Assembly: GCA_964019335.1 (NCBI GenBank)
Contig: OZ025660.1
Location: 124,001 to 188,000, forward strand
From: Diplonema japonicum
Lineage: Eukaryota > Euglenozoa > Diplonemea > Diplonemida > Diplonemidae
Direction of reading: 5' to 3'
Length of the DNA stretch: 64,000 bases
The notes under the pieces were generated by a model. That model saw nothing but the letters and a program-made list of their open reading frames with translations, did not search any database and had not been told where the DNA came from. A program made the position numbers and the translations under genes. Within the stretch, counting starts at the first letter, position 1; the number at the start of each line of letters is the position of its first letter. Positions 8,364 through 19,401 of this stretch are shown in pieces.

Positions 8364-10112
8364 TCAGCCGTCCCGTCCCCGGGTGTTGGCTGCATCTGCA
8401 TAGGGAGCTGGATCACCAACCCAACGAACGGCTCCCTTCTTTTTTCTCTCCTTCTTCGGAGGTGGCACAACTATATCTTGCTGCTTCTGCCGTATCTTCT
8501 CCCGCAGCTCCTTGAGGGACACCGCAGTGTCGAGCTGACAGGAGGACTTGTGCTTCACCTGCTGAAGTGAAAGGAGCTGCTGTTTCCGGAGGTTAACACG
8601 CGCGGCTCTCGCTTTCGGAGGTGTCGGGAGCAGCAGGTGTGGGTCATGCTTGAAGACACTGGGGTCGGAAGCCGGTAAGGCCTCTGTGCCAGTGGGTGGC
8701 TGGTCTTGTTTAACAGAGCAGCTGCCTCCGTTGTAGTGGTTGGTGATGCACTTCTGCCGCTTGGTGTTGTACTTCGGAGGGAGCATGGTCTCCTGGGCGG
8801 AGACTGGCTTCTTAGAGCTGATATGCGTGTACACACCTAGCTCTGAGGGGTGGCACCACCCAAGCTTTAGCAGATCCCTCTTCTCCTTTTCCTGCAACGT
8901 TTCTAGAACCACCCTTGGTGTGGGCTTTCCCCACGTCTTGTCATTGTCGGGGACATCGATGCTGCTGAAGGTGTCCTCCACGACAGTCTCGAAGTCTGTC
9001 TTCTCTTTGTTCGGGTGGAGGAAGGACGAAGACAGCTTCCGTGTTTTAAGGTCTTGTTCCATGGCCTCAAGATAGTCGATTCCTTTGTACATAAAGCGTT
9101 CGCCGTGTGACCTGACCCAGTCCTGGAGGGTGGGAAAGAGGATCCTTTCCATGGCGAGGAGTCTGGAGTAGGCTGTCTTCCGGAACTGGGACTCCTTGAC
9201 GAGCTTTTGCGAGTCGCCGAAGAGGCGGAGGGGGGACTCGGCGCTAGCTTCAACGTTCTTGATGAGCCCGATAAGAGCCTGCCGGTCGTCAATGAGACGC
9301 AGCTTCTTCTTTATGTCTTCTTGGTAGACCTTTTGGTGCTGTTCTTCAGCAGAGAGGTATTCCTTGCGCTTGACGAGCTGGCTGACACGGTCTGCGGAGA
9401 GACCGATCTTTGCGAAGTCGCGGGTGCGGAGGAACTCAGAGACACGGAGATCGATGGCAGTGGTTTCGATATTCTCGTTAACGAGATGTTGGCAGATTTC
9501 CTTCGAGAGGCGCAGGATGGCTGACTTGCGGTCGGCCTTGACCTCCTGAAGCTCGGAGATTTCCATTTCCAAACATTTATAGGTATTCGAGGAAATATCA
9601 TGGGTCTTAGTCCCGATAACAAAGGTGTGATTGGGCCGGATGCTGCTGTCGCCTCTTTCGTTGTTCGCGTCTCCGAGTTCGCCGACGAGTCGTGAGCGCT
9701 TTGCGAGGATGTCGTTGAAGAGGCACCTTCGCTCTGTGATCAGTTCTGTCAGCTTCTGGTGTGTGGCGTCCAGAACGTCTATAGCTGCTGTTGTTGACCT
9801 GACCTTTGCTAGTTCTGTTGGGCTGAGGTGGTTCTCTAGACTGATCTGTAGAAGTGAACACATTTCCACTATTTCCTCCCTTCTTTTGTTTAGCAGTGCT
9901 TTTTTTGACTTCTCGTCCTGAACGTCCTTCCACTCATTTTGCAGGTCTTGCACCGCCCTTAGTACCGGGCGTAGGTGCTTTGTCATTTCCTCGTCGCTCT
10001 CCCCACCGTCATACCACTGTGCGAACAGCATTTGCAAATCTTCTTTTAGCTGCCTAAACCCCCTCACGTTGCGCATCGCCCTCCAACTCTGCTCATGATC
10101 ATCATATTCCAT
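8364..10112 (-). CDS. MAP65/Ase1/PRC1-type microtubule bundling protein
   Basis: This 582-aa, largely helical protein belongs to the MAP65/Ase1/PRC1 family, which crosslinks antiparallel microtubules in the spindle midzone and is needed for cytokinesis. The N-terminal segment LQMLFAQWYDGGESDEEM matches the family's early conserved block. The central block (SPLRLFGDSQKLVKESQFRK ... LLAMERILFPTLQDWVRSHG ... FMYKGIDYLEAMEQ) matches the spectrin-like microtubule-binding region in order and spacing. The C-terminus (about residue 400 on) is basic and low in predicted structure, as usual for the family. The start at 10110-10112 is preferred because the upstream frame is poly-Phe/Lys. An AACACAAG acceptor-like site is 3 nt upstream. 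No introns are needed. Confidence 0.85.
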   Translation of the reverse strand: MEYDDHEQSWRAMRNVRGFRQLKEDLQMLFAQWYDGGESDEEMTKHLRPVLRAVQDLQNEWKDVQDEKSKKALLNKRREEIVEMCSLLQISLENHLSPTELAKVRSTTAAIDVLDATHQKLTELITERRCLFNDILAKRSRLVGELGDANNERGDSSIRPNHTFVIGTKTHDISSNTYKCLEMEISELQEVKADRKSAILRLSKEICQHLVNENIETTAIDLRVSEFLRTRDFAKIGLSADRVSQLVKRKEYLSAEEQHQKVYQEDIKKKLRLIDDRQALIGLIKNVEASAESPLRLFGDSQKLVKESQFRKTAYSRLLAMERILFPTLQDWVRSHGERFMYKGIDYLEAMEQDLKTRKLSSSFLHPNKEKTDFETVVEDTFSSIDVPDNDKTWGKPTPRVVLETLQEKEKRDLLKLGWCHPSELGVYTHISSKKPVSAQETMLPPKYNTKRQKCITNHYNGGSCSVKQDQPPTGTEALPASDPSVFKHDPHLLLPTPPKARAARVNLRKQQLLSLQQVKHKSSCQLDTAVSLKELREKIRQKQQDIVVPPPKKERKKKGAVRWVGDPAPYADAANTRGRDG

Positions 10113-11618
10113 CTTCTTGTGTTGATGAGATGCATTCTTTTGATTGTTCTTTATTGCATTTCTTTTTTTCCTTTTTTTTTGTGGGGGGTGGGAAAAAAAA
10201 AAGAAGAAAAAAAACAACCATACTGCAAGCCTCTCAATTTTAGGGGGGGGTCCAAGAAGTAATTATGGGCCCGCTTTCTTTTCCTTTTCTTCTTTTTTTT
10301 ATTATTCCCGGGAAATCTTTTATTTTTCTTTGGGTGTTCCATTCCCTTGTAGCGACCCTGTCAAGCGTGGAAAGATCGTGTGCATGGGAAAAAAGAAATG
10401 AAGAAGTTTGCAGCACCTTCTTTTTTCCCCTCCCTTCTTTTGCCTCAATCTATGGATGCTCCTCAAAAAAACTGGTGCAACAGATAATGGAAAAAAAAAT
10501 AATAAAAATAAAAGATAAAGGGGGGGGGGTTTTTTTAAACAAGAAAAAGGGGAAAGTAAAATAATGAAATTGAATTTCAAGAACAACTGAAAAAAAGAAA
10601 AAGGGATGTCTCCGAAAGGCAAGTAAGCTGACGGCTCTTATTGCCATAACATGCCTTGTAAATAATAATCACATATTATCTTGTTTCTTTTTTCTTTTTT
10701 TTTTCTTAGAAAGGGAAAAGCTTATAAAAAAAAAAAGTGTCTTTGAAGATTTGTGTTAATATAAAAAAAAACAAAAGAAAAGAAAAAAAAGGTCAGATAT
10801 AAAAAAAAAAATGTCATTAGCACTTAAATAAAAATTGAATTGGATATCAAAAAAAAAAAAAAAATGGGGGAGGGAAGTAAAATAAAGGAGGGCCGCCTCG
10901 TGGGGTGGAGATTATGTTTTGCAGGGAAAAAAAAAAAAAAGAACCAGAAAATGAGAAGTATAAAATAACATCAGGAAAAGTTGAGAAACAAAAAAAGACC
11001 GGGTGTGAAGTTGCACTTTTTTTTATTCTTCTTTTTTTCTTCTTCCATGCAGCATCAACTAACACAGAAGATAATCGTCATTCTGATTCGTCTTCAAGAA
11101 AAAAGAACAAGTAAATCGAAATAGCTTCTTTTCTCTTCTACCACCTTCACCCCCCGCTCTATTCTTCCCCGGCTTTTCACCTCAGCTTTTCGTACTTTTC
11201 CTCTTCAGCACTTTCCTTCTTCCTTTTCTTTTTTTTTTAATTCTTTTCTCTAATATGCTCGCAAGGTAAAAAGAAAATAAAAAGAAAATTTAAAAAAAAA
11301 AAAAAAAACCTTAAAAATAAAAAAAAAATTAATAACCCTTAGGGAATTCTCCGGCAAGCAGCTAATGTAAGTGAACGTTGAACGTGTGAAAAAATAATGA
11401 CACACAAATAAGAAAAAAATAAATAAATAAATAAAAAAAAAAGCATCCACACCCACAGTGCTGCTTGCTATCGTCCCTTAAAGAACTTGTGTAAAGAACC
11501 TGATACTTAATACTAACCTTGTTCCTCCCCCCATGCTTTATATACCCCTTAACCCCTGAAAGCGGTGCCAATAAACAGCTACCAAAATCTAAGCATTGCC
11601 ATCCCCAAAAAAAAACCT
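10113..11618. other. Gene-free homopolymer-rich stretch
   Basis: No credible gene on either strand. A and T runs dominate at 10640-10870 and 11275-11450, and a pyrimidine-rich block lies at 11120-11240. Open frames here are poly-Phe or poly-Lys. Confidence 0.6.
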
Positions 11619-14520
11619 TTACTGAAACTGCTGCTGTGGATAGTGGCCAGGGGGACCCGGTGGGGGGTATGCGGCTGAATATGACCCCATCTGTAAGTGT
11701 TGTTTCCCCCCGTTTCACCCCCTCCCCTTTCTTCCCCTACTTACCGGTGGAGGCACGGACATGAGTGGGAGAGGAGCGGCAACAGGAGAAACTCCCACCT
11801 GATGGAATTGTGGCGGCCCGTTGAAACCCTGTTTTTTATTATTCTTCAAGTTTGTTCATTTTCTCGCTTCATCCCTTCCTCCCTTCATACTTGCATCTGC
11901 GGATGGAGGGGCATAGGTGGCGGGGTGGACTCATGGTCTTGCATCTTCTGGGGCGGCTGGAGGGGCCCTGGCTGGGGCGACTAAAGAGGAAGAAAAAGTA
12001 GGTTGGAACAAAAATAACAAAGCTAAACATACATTAGTGTTGACAAGGTGCACTAGCTGTACGGAGCAACTGGGCACCATTCCTGCCTGGCCCCTTGCGT
12101 TGACGTAAGGGACACCTGTGGATGTGGATGTGGATGTGGATGTGGATGTGATTAAGTAACCCAACCATACCATTGAGCAGTGCAGGGGGGTCCATCGTCG
12201 GATGTGCTTGAGACGCGTCTTTGGGAAAGAAAGCAGCAGCGTCTGGGTTGAGGCGTGCCTTCTCGCTGTTCAGGAGGTGCAGGTTGTGCAAGGTGTTGAG
12301 CTGCGACATAGGTGGCCCGAGGGCTGGGGGCGAGGGGAGGTCTGAGTTGTTGGACACAGGGGAGTTGGACCTGGCATCAGTCTTCTCTGTCTTGAACTCG
12401 TGCGTCTCAGGCGGCACGTTGATGTTCCCTATGTTGATGCTGCTCTCAGTCCCGTGCCGCATCTTGTCGTCGTCTTCGTCATCCTTCTTGTCAGCCCACC
12501 CGTTGCTCGCCTGCGGCCGCACCTTGCTTGGGTGCAGCTTTCCTGCCCTCAGCAGGCTGTACTCCTCGTCGGTGACCGAGCCATCCGGCACATCCTTCCC
12601 GAGCCACATGCCGTCCACTGTGCCCAGGTCACCTTTGCGCTGTTCGTTGCTGAAGATGATAGTCCTCCGCTGCTTCCTGTTCAAGCCAGGGGGGTACAAG
12701 TAACCACTGTGTGTAAAAGCTCTGCTGCAGGACTTCCCCTGCCCGTAGCCCCCTTTGCCTCGCCTCTCCGGAGGTGGGCTTCTCCCGTCTCGATAGCTGT
12801 AGTCCCTCCTCTCGTAGCACTCTCTGTCCCTGCCCATCCCCTTCCCCATCCTGTAGTCACCCCGGTCGTACCTGTCGTAGCGCTCGTACCCTTTGCCGCC
12901 CTTCTTGCCGCCCTTCTCCCTTGGTGGCTCCCAGTTCTCCCTCTCGTCGTAGTCGTCTTTGTTCCTCCTTGCCCACATGGGCGGCGGAGCATGGTGCTTG
13001 GGGTGGCCGTGTTGATGGTGATGATGGTGGTGGTGGTGGTGATGGTGATGGTGGTGTTGATGCTGCTGCTGCTGCTGCTGCTGGCTGTGTTCCCCGAATG
13101 CGTTGGTGCTGGTAGTCTTCATCTTGCCAATGATGGGGCTGTCTGATAGACCGGAGTCGGCCCAGTGTTTCACGGGAGACGGTCCGCACGGGGGCTCAAT
13201 GTGCTGCTGGCTGGGGGAGACGGTCGGGGACACCTTGGGCTTCGATTGTGGGGTTGAGCCAGTGGAGCCAAGGGGTGAGAGGGCGGAAAAAGACTTGTAG
13301 GTGGTGGTTGCCGGGGGTATTTTGCGTGCACTGAGGATAGGGAGCAGCGGGACACACAGAGCAGTGTCAGTCTCAGACTTGCTGCGCGGTCTCGCCCCTG
13401 AGTGCTCCACGGGCCTACCCCTCTCGAGGGGCGTAGCTGCGACAAGAGGTACGCTCTCTACTATGTTGTTCTCCACCAGTGAGGGGTTCAGGCATATCAC
13501 ACCAGCCTTCTTCGCTCGTGCGGAGGGGTTCTCCTTAGGTGGGGGTGGGACTGGTGTGTCGCTGGAGATCGACGCCTGACGCATCCTCAGCATAGTTCCT
13601 GTGCCTGCCCCCGCTCGTGCAGACATAGCTATGACCCTCTCGATGCTCGGCGACTCCAACGACACCCTTGCGTCAGGCACGTCGCGTGTGTCAGGCGGTG
13701 GCGTGCTGTGCGGCCTCTTCTTCGCCATCATCATCTCCAAGGCTTCTGACTGGCAGAGCTCATCGCTTATCTTCTGGCACGAAGTGCTCTCGTAGACACG
13801 TTCCGTCCCCCGCTTCATCCTGTTGTGCGGGTTGAACACCAGCTTGATGTCGCCCAGCCTTTGCACCAGCTGGTGTTGCAGCATGTCCTGAAGGGTCTTG
13901 TCTCGCGAGGACACCCACAGCTGCAGCGTGCACGTGTTGTTGCCCTTGTTGGTGATCCCTGCACCGCAGATCATGTCGCCCCCTTCGAACATCTCTGCTA
14001 CGACAGCTAGAGAGAGGTCCATCCAGAGCTTCCCGACCTGCGGCTCTTCGGGGAGGAGGATGGTGAAGTGCCCGCCGCATTTGTTGGCTTCGTCCTCCCA
14101 GCGGGGCCGTATCCCTGCCCGGAAGAGGTACCACGAGCTGCCTTTATGCCGCGGTGTGCCCAGTGCACCATGCCAGTCCCAGAAGGTCTTGATGTTCCCA
14201 AAGGTGCCCAGGACCTTGAGATCTTGGTATGTCTCGCCTTTGTCGCTTTGCTCCCATGAGTCGATCCAGAAGGACCACGTCTTGCTCAGCATTTGGCTCT
14301 GTCCCCACACCTTTCCACCTGTGCACGTTGGGGTCATGTTCCTGTCTGAGAGGCTCCACAGCCTCTCTTCAATCGCCTTTGGCGACAAGGGCTTGATGAG
14401 GGCAGCCTTTCCCTTGGTGGCACTCGCAGGAGCGCTTGCTGCGTAGATTTCACCAGCAAAGAGATCGTCCATTTCCTCGTGGTACAGCCGCCCCCTCTCG
14501 TACCCTGGTGTCTTCGCCAT
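11619..14520 (-). CDS. eIF4E-family cap-binding protein with long disordered tail, five exons
   Basis: Exons are 14520-12171, 12115-12033, 11980-11891, 11828-11745 and 11690-11619. Introns are 55, 52, 62 and 54 nt with GTATG or GTAAG starts, and the splice gives 892 aa. Residues about 45-260 are an eIF4E domain: ERLWSLSDRN, KTWSFWIDSWEQSDKG, FGNIKTFWDWHGAL, SWYLFRAGIRPRWEDEANKCGGHF and DMICGAGITNKGNN align with the conserved cap-pocket tryptophans and core helix, nearer the 4EHP branch. The remaining 600 residues are low complexity: a Gln/His run (about 14 His), an Arg/Tyr/Gly-rich part, a folded-looking YLYPPGLNRKQRRTIIFSNE segment and a Pro/Gln-rich end (YPPPGPPGHYPQQQFQ). If unspliced, translation would run into a His-Ile repeat from a (CACATC)n array, which is intronic here. 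A CTGCAG lies 18 nt before the start. It probably acts as an mRNA-binding regulator rather than the general factor. Confidence 0.85.
12116..12170 (-). other. Intron holding a CACATC hexamer repeat next to its 3' splice site
   Basis: Intron 1 of the eIF4E-like gene starts GTATGG, contains a branch-like CTTAAT, then about five copies of CACATC, and ends CACAG. Splicing joins Gly split as G|GT and restores a Pro/Gln-rich frame over three more exons. Confidence 0.75.
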
Positions 14521-15706
14521 GTTTGAGATCGAAGCCCCTGCAGTGTGGTGCGTGGTCTACAGATATAAGAAGAAGAAGAAGAGGGTAAACAAGCTTTAGG
14601 TGGGAGGGGGAGAAATAAAATAAAAAAGGTCATACGGAGAGTGTAGTGTAAGAAGAATATTACCCCCCCCCCCCCCATGCCCACTGCCACAGAACCACTT
14701 CCCATTGCTCTTAAGAGAAAGCTTCTTGTGACCAAGACTCAAAGGCGTCGTAGGCAAAGGCTCCGAGAACTCGTATGATCTAGACCATCAAAGGCAGCAA
14801 TAAGTGGATTGCTGTAGCAATAGGTGGGGGGTGTTTTAGATAAGAAATACCAAGTTCCCTTCCCCTGGAGAGTTGGGGCCCTGCTCCACTTCTGGTAGCT
14901 GTACCAAAGAGCCGAATTTTAAGTCCTTCCCCAAGAGGGGGGGCATAACAGCACGTTAAGGGAGGGGGGAATGTAAATATGTGGGTCAGTCTGGTTTCGA
15001 AAACCCCAAGAGAGGGTGGGGGTGGGGGTGGGGTGGGAAGCAATAAATAGATCGCATCTGTTCTCTTATTATCTCCCCCCCCCCCCCCTTTCTTTCTCTT
15101 CCCCCTTTCTACCGAGGAGTACTTCTTTCCGGAACGAAGGGGGAAGAAGAAGGAAAAAAAAATTCTTGGGGGCGGGGTTCGAAAATCAGCTGAATGGCAA
15201 GTTATTCCTTAGCTTTGGAATTTGTAATTACAAAATCCTGGAAGAAGAAGAAAAAAAAAAGAAATACCCCCTGTTAGAGATAAGGGGATGAAAAAGAGAG
15301 AGGGGAAATGTAAATGTTAGTATTAAAAAAAAAAAGGGAGGGGGAGGAAGAAACAAGTAAAGTTGCTCACTGCGCTTCGCTTGAGTATCAAAGTCATAAG
15401 CGCATGTTCTCTCACGAAAAATAAACCTTTCCCCTTAAAAAAAAAAAAAAGCTAGACCTGGCTTTACAACGAAGCACAGACTGGCTTAGAAGGGGCAGGG
15501 TGGTGTAACCCCTTTTCGGGGAAGAAGCGAAGAACCCCCCTTGAAAGAATACACATTCCCCTGCTGTTCTTTTCTTTTTATTCTTATTTCTTTATTCCTC
15601 CCCGAACTCCCTAGGGGGGATGACAGAGAGGGCTTAAAGAAAGCTTTAAAAAAGATTCTTGTTTTCTTTGGACAACAAAAAAGCTGAAAGGCAAGGAGGG
15701 ATAGGG

Positions 15707-15739
<33 letters not shown>

Positions 15740-16872
15740 TTTTTTTTGCCTTTAATTACTAAAAGAGAGGTAAAAGCATCTTTCTCTTTTTTTTTTTTTT
15801 CTTCTCTTCTTTTTGTGCTGCAGAGAAAGATCTAAATAATAAATTAAACCATTAAAGGACGTTTACGCCCTTTACGTGCAGTAGGTTTTTCTTAATTTAA
15901 AAACATCCTCAAGCAGTGGGGTTGTAACGGTGCAAAGAGAATTCGTCAGAATCAGTACTGCTCATATGAGCTATAGTACCAGCCTTGAGGGCCAAATGAT
16001 TTCTTCTGTAGAAAAGAAATCGCGCATAAAAATTAATGGTTAAAAAGATAAAAATGCGGGGTGGATGAAAAGAAAAAAAAAAAGTAGGGGGGCATAAAAA
16101 CTCCCCACTGAAATAAAAAAAAACCCCTCCCATTCTTTTCCTTTTTTGCGGAGTGGAAAAAAAAAAAAAAAAAAAGAAAATAGAATAGGATAAAAGTCTA
16201 GATGTGTACCCTGTAACTCCGAAGTCTCTTTCTTTCTTTTCCTACTTGGAGCAAAAGTAAAAGAGAAGAAGAGAAGAACTAAGGTGAGGATTGAGAAGAG
16301 CCGGTAATCATATAAAAGTATGTCATCACACTTCTATGGTTCGATATTCTTATTGCTATTTCTTCTTTTTATTTTTTTTATGTTCGTTTTTTTTTTAAAA
16401 AAAGGGGGGGAGGGGGGAAACAGGACTCATTAAAAAAAAGTAATGGGGGGAATGAACTTCTTCGTCCCCCCAGTACACCTTTTTTTCTTTTTTAAAAATA
16501 AAAAATTATTTATGATGGGGGAGAAGTCAGACTGCCAGTGGGATTGAAAAAAAATACTCCCACATTTTTTTTTTGTCCCCCTTCCCATTTTTCTTTTTTT
16601 TTTTTTTTTGCAAGTTAAAAAAAAAAAAAAAAAAAAACATGCTTTTGAGTACATTTAAACCCGTGTGTTGTCAAACACCGGAGGTGGAGGAAAAAGAAAA
16701 AAAAAAAAGAAAAAAGAAAAGACTGCACAAACAAAAATCTGAACCTCTGCCCCTTCCCTAAAATTATCAGTCCCCACCTGTCACGGCACCGCCTTCTTCT
16801 TTAAGGGGAGATGCGTAAACAGTGGGAAAAGCAAGGGAGGGACATTGGCCCTCGGTGGCTGCGCAGTTCTAG

Positions 16873-16935
16873 TATGGCGAAAACGACCGAACTGTATTCT
16901 CCTTGATCATTCTTCGCCATTCTTTTTTTTTTTTT
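16873..16935 (+). ncRNA. Possible small RNA 3' hairpin followed by a T run
   Basis: ATGGCGAA (16873-16880) pairs perfectly with TTCGCCAT (16913-16920), with a 32-nt loop. A T13 tract follows at 16923-16935, the arrangement expected at the end of a Pol III transcript. The family is not recognised. T runs are extremely common in this window, so the association may be chance. Confidence 0.2.
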
Positions 16936-18859
16936 GGAGGGGGAGAGGGATGGGGGGGGGGGGGGGGGGGGAGACAACTTCTAAAAATCTAATTTAACCC
17001 AAATATGGTGTCGCTCTCAAGTGTTTTGGGTTTTAAAAAAAAAAAGAGGAAGGTCACACACTACTGATGGGGGGGGGGGGGGGGGGGGCACAATGGGGGG
17101 GGGGCACAATAATAAAAAAAAGAAAACAAACAAACAAGACGCGGAAAGAAGAATAAAGTAAATAGGCCTCCTCTTTCGGTGGGCACTTTGGCTTCTTCCT
17201 CTGAGCGGAGGGGGCTCTTGTGGGAAGGGTTAAAATCTCTATGGTTTTGTTTCCTTCCTTTCGTTCTTTACTGGTTTTCTTCTTTCTTTTTCTTTTTTTC
17301 TTTAAATACACCGGTGCATTGAGCGAGACAGGCACGAAGGAAACCTACTTTTTTGCTTTTTCTTGGTAAGTTTTGGTAAGTCCTTTTTTTCCCCCCACCT
17401 GATTCTCTGTCTCTACCAGTGGTTATTGTTTTTTTTTTTTTTTTTTTCCAGTCCTTTTTTTTTATTCTTGTCTAAGTTTTCATATTTCTTTGTTTTCTTT
17501 TCTCGGACTATTCGATGGAGGTATCTATCTGGTTTACTTAAAATGAATGTTTCAATGTGTGCTATTTCTTTTTCTTTTTTTTTTCTTTCGGGCTTTGGTG
17601 CGCGTGCTTTTTTTCGAATTGGAAAGACAGGGAAGAAAGAAATCCTATAGACGGTTGATTGCATTTCATCGACCTCCGTTCTCGGAAGCAGAAAAAAAAA
17701 TGAAGAAGGGCAGGGGAAGAAAAAAAAAAGAAAAAGAAGAAGAAAAAAAGAAATCTTCTTTTTTTTGTGTTGGTGTGTTGTGTGGGGTCCCCCCCCCCCC
17801 CCCCCCCCCCTTCTTGTTCCAACAAAAAAAAGGAAAAGAAGTACTGAATAAAAAAAAGAAAAAGACAAAAATAAAAAAGAGAGAGAGACAAACCGTGAAG
17901 ACGAGCTGTTGAGTCTCCATGAGTATATAAAAAAAAAAGAAACTATCGCCGGCACTTTCTTATTGCTTTTTTTTTTTTTTTTTTTTTTTTTTTTCTCGCT
18001 GCAGAATCCATTGTATATGATCAGCTAAAAAAAAAAAAAATTCTTTTTTTGCATGCCAGTGATTAGTTCAAGAGATGTATGCTTAAAACATGGCACAGGC
18101 ACTCCTAGGCCCGTCAGCTCATATTTTTTGGGAAAGAAGAAGAAAAAAAAAAGAACAAACAAAATCAATAAGTAATTTAAAAAAAAAATGGGGTGAAAAA
18201 TAGAGGAAAAAAAAGAGGTTTTTTTTTTTTCTTCTTTCATACAGGGTGAGGGGGGTTTCGTGATCGCGGGTACCGAGGTACCAGCCTGTTGGGGCCCAAA
18301 AGTTGGATGGTTTACTTTTCTCTTTTTTTCTTTAAAGAGATCCGTTTGATGATGCCGCAGATGGTGCTTTTAGCGGACTTTTTTCTTCTTTATTCTTTTA
18401 AAAAAAAAAAAGGAAGAGAAAAGAACAAAGTAGAGAAATAAGGGAGCTCGCATTATAGAGGAATAAAAAAAAAAAGAGGGAAAACGTGAATTTCTCCCTC
18501 CCCATCCCCATCCCCCTTCTTTTCTTACCTTTTTTCATTTTCAAAAAAAAAAAGTCGTTTTTTCTTTTTCTTTTCTTTTTCTTTTATATTTTGCAATCTT
18601 CCTTCGTAGGAATTCTGTACTTCCCCTCCACTTTTTTCTTTTCTTTTTTTTCTTCTTCGAAAAAAAAGAAGGAGAAAAAAAAATGGGAGGGTAAAATTAT
18701 TAATTAATCCAAAAGCTGCGCACACCGGGTACGGGTACTTGTTGTTTGTTTCCGACACCCTTTTTTCATTCCTCTTTCAATTCTAAAGCAACGCCAACTC
18801 ACAATGTCGTCTCTTTCTTTTTCTTTTTTTTATTTTTCTTTTTTAGATGATTCTTCTTT

Positions 18860-19275
18860 AACCATCTACCAACGGACCATTTTTGCCCACCAGGGGGTAA
18901 TTTTTCAAAAAAAATTCAAAAAAAAAAAAAACAAAAAAAAAAAAAAAAAACTATTGTAACGCAACGGGGCTGTTTACCACCTGAAATGCCTCCAGATGTC
19001 CTTATTCTAGAGAGGGTACCCACAGCAGAGGCTGCATCAAAATTGCATAAGTCCTCTTCGGGCCTCTTTCCGGGCGCAATTCTTTGAAGTGATTTTTAAG
19101 GGTAAATCTGGGCTGGCGTTTTTATTTTATTTTTTCATTTTCTTGTAAAGTTAGGGCAGTATTTAGTTTATATTTTTCATATTTTCCGTGCAGGACCCCG
19201 AAAGCCCTTAGCGCAAAAAGATTTTCGTTTTTTTTTTCAAATCGTCTATTTATGGACGCTCGTTGGTAGATGGTT
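18860..19275. mobile_element. Non-autonomous inverted-repeat element (family MITE-B)
   Basis: The left end AACCATCTACCAACG (18860-18874) is repeated in perfect inverted orientation as CGTTGGTAGATGGTT (19261-19275). The inverted match weakens further inward. The 416-bp interior has no open frame of note. Size and structure fit a MITE. No second copy is present in the window. Confidence 0.6.
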
Positions 19276-19401
19276 AAAAAACATTATTTTCTTTCATTTT
19301 AATCCTGGGGGGGGTTCGATCCCTCCCCCTATAAATTAAAAAATAATATCGGTTTTTTTTTTTCTTCTTTTTTTTTTCTTCTTCTTTTTATAAAAAAAAC
19401 T

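Larger units (their letters stand above)
14521..19401. other. Gene-free 4.9 kb stretch with one inverted-repeat element
   Basis: No credible coding region was found. The stretch includes G20 at 16952-16971, C22 at 17789-17810, A and T runs, a hairpin-plus-T-run at 16873-16935 and a terminal-inverted-repeat element at 18860-19275. More complex islands at 15360-15420, 15470-15550 and 15900-16030 have no recognisable feature. Confidence 0.55.

Noticed and set aside
12400-13146. Plus-strand Val/Leu/Pro-rich frame of 248 codons.
   Set aside because: Antisense shadow of the eIF4E-like gene's low-complexity tail.
17413-17955. A 180-codon minus-strand membrane-like frame.
   Set aside because: Nearly all residues are Phe, Lys and Gly from homopolymers; there is no domain or conserved pattern.
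19255-19335. tRNA-like signals: GGTAGATGG resembling a D-arm and GGGGGTTCGATCC resembling a T-arm.
   Set aside because: The first signal is the inverted end of MITE-B, the second is a G run with a chance TTCGATCC. No anticodon stem fits and the acceptor stem is poor.
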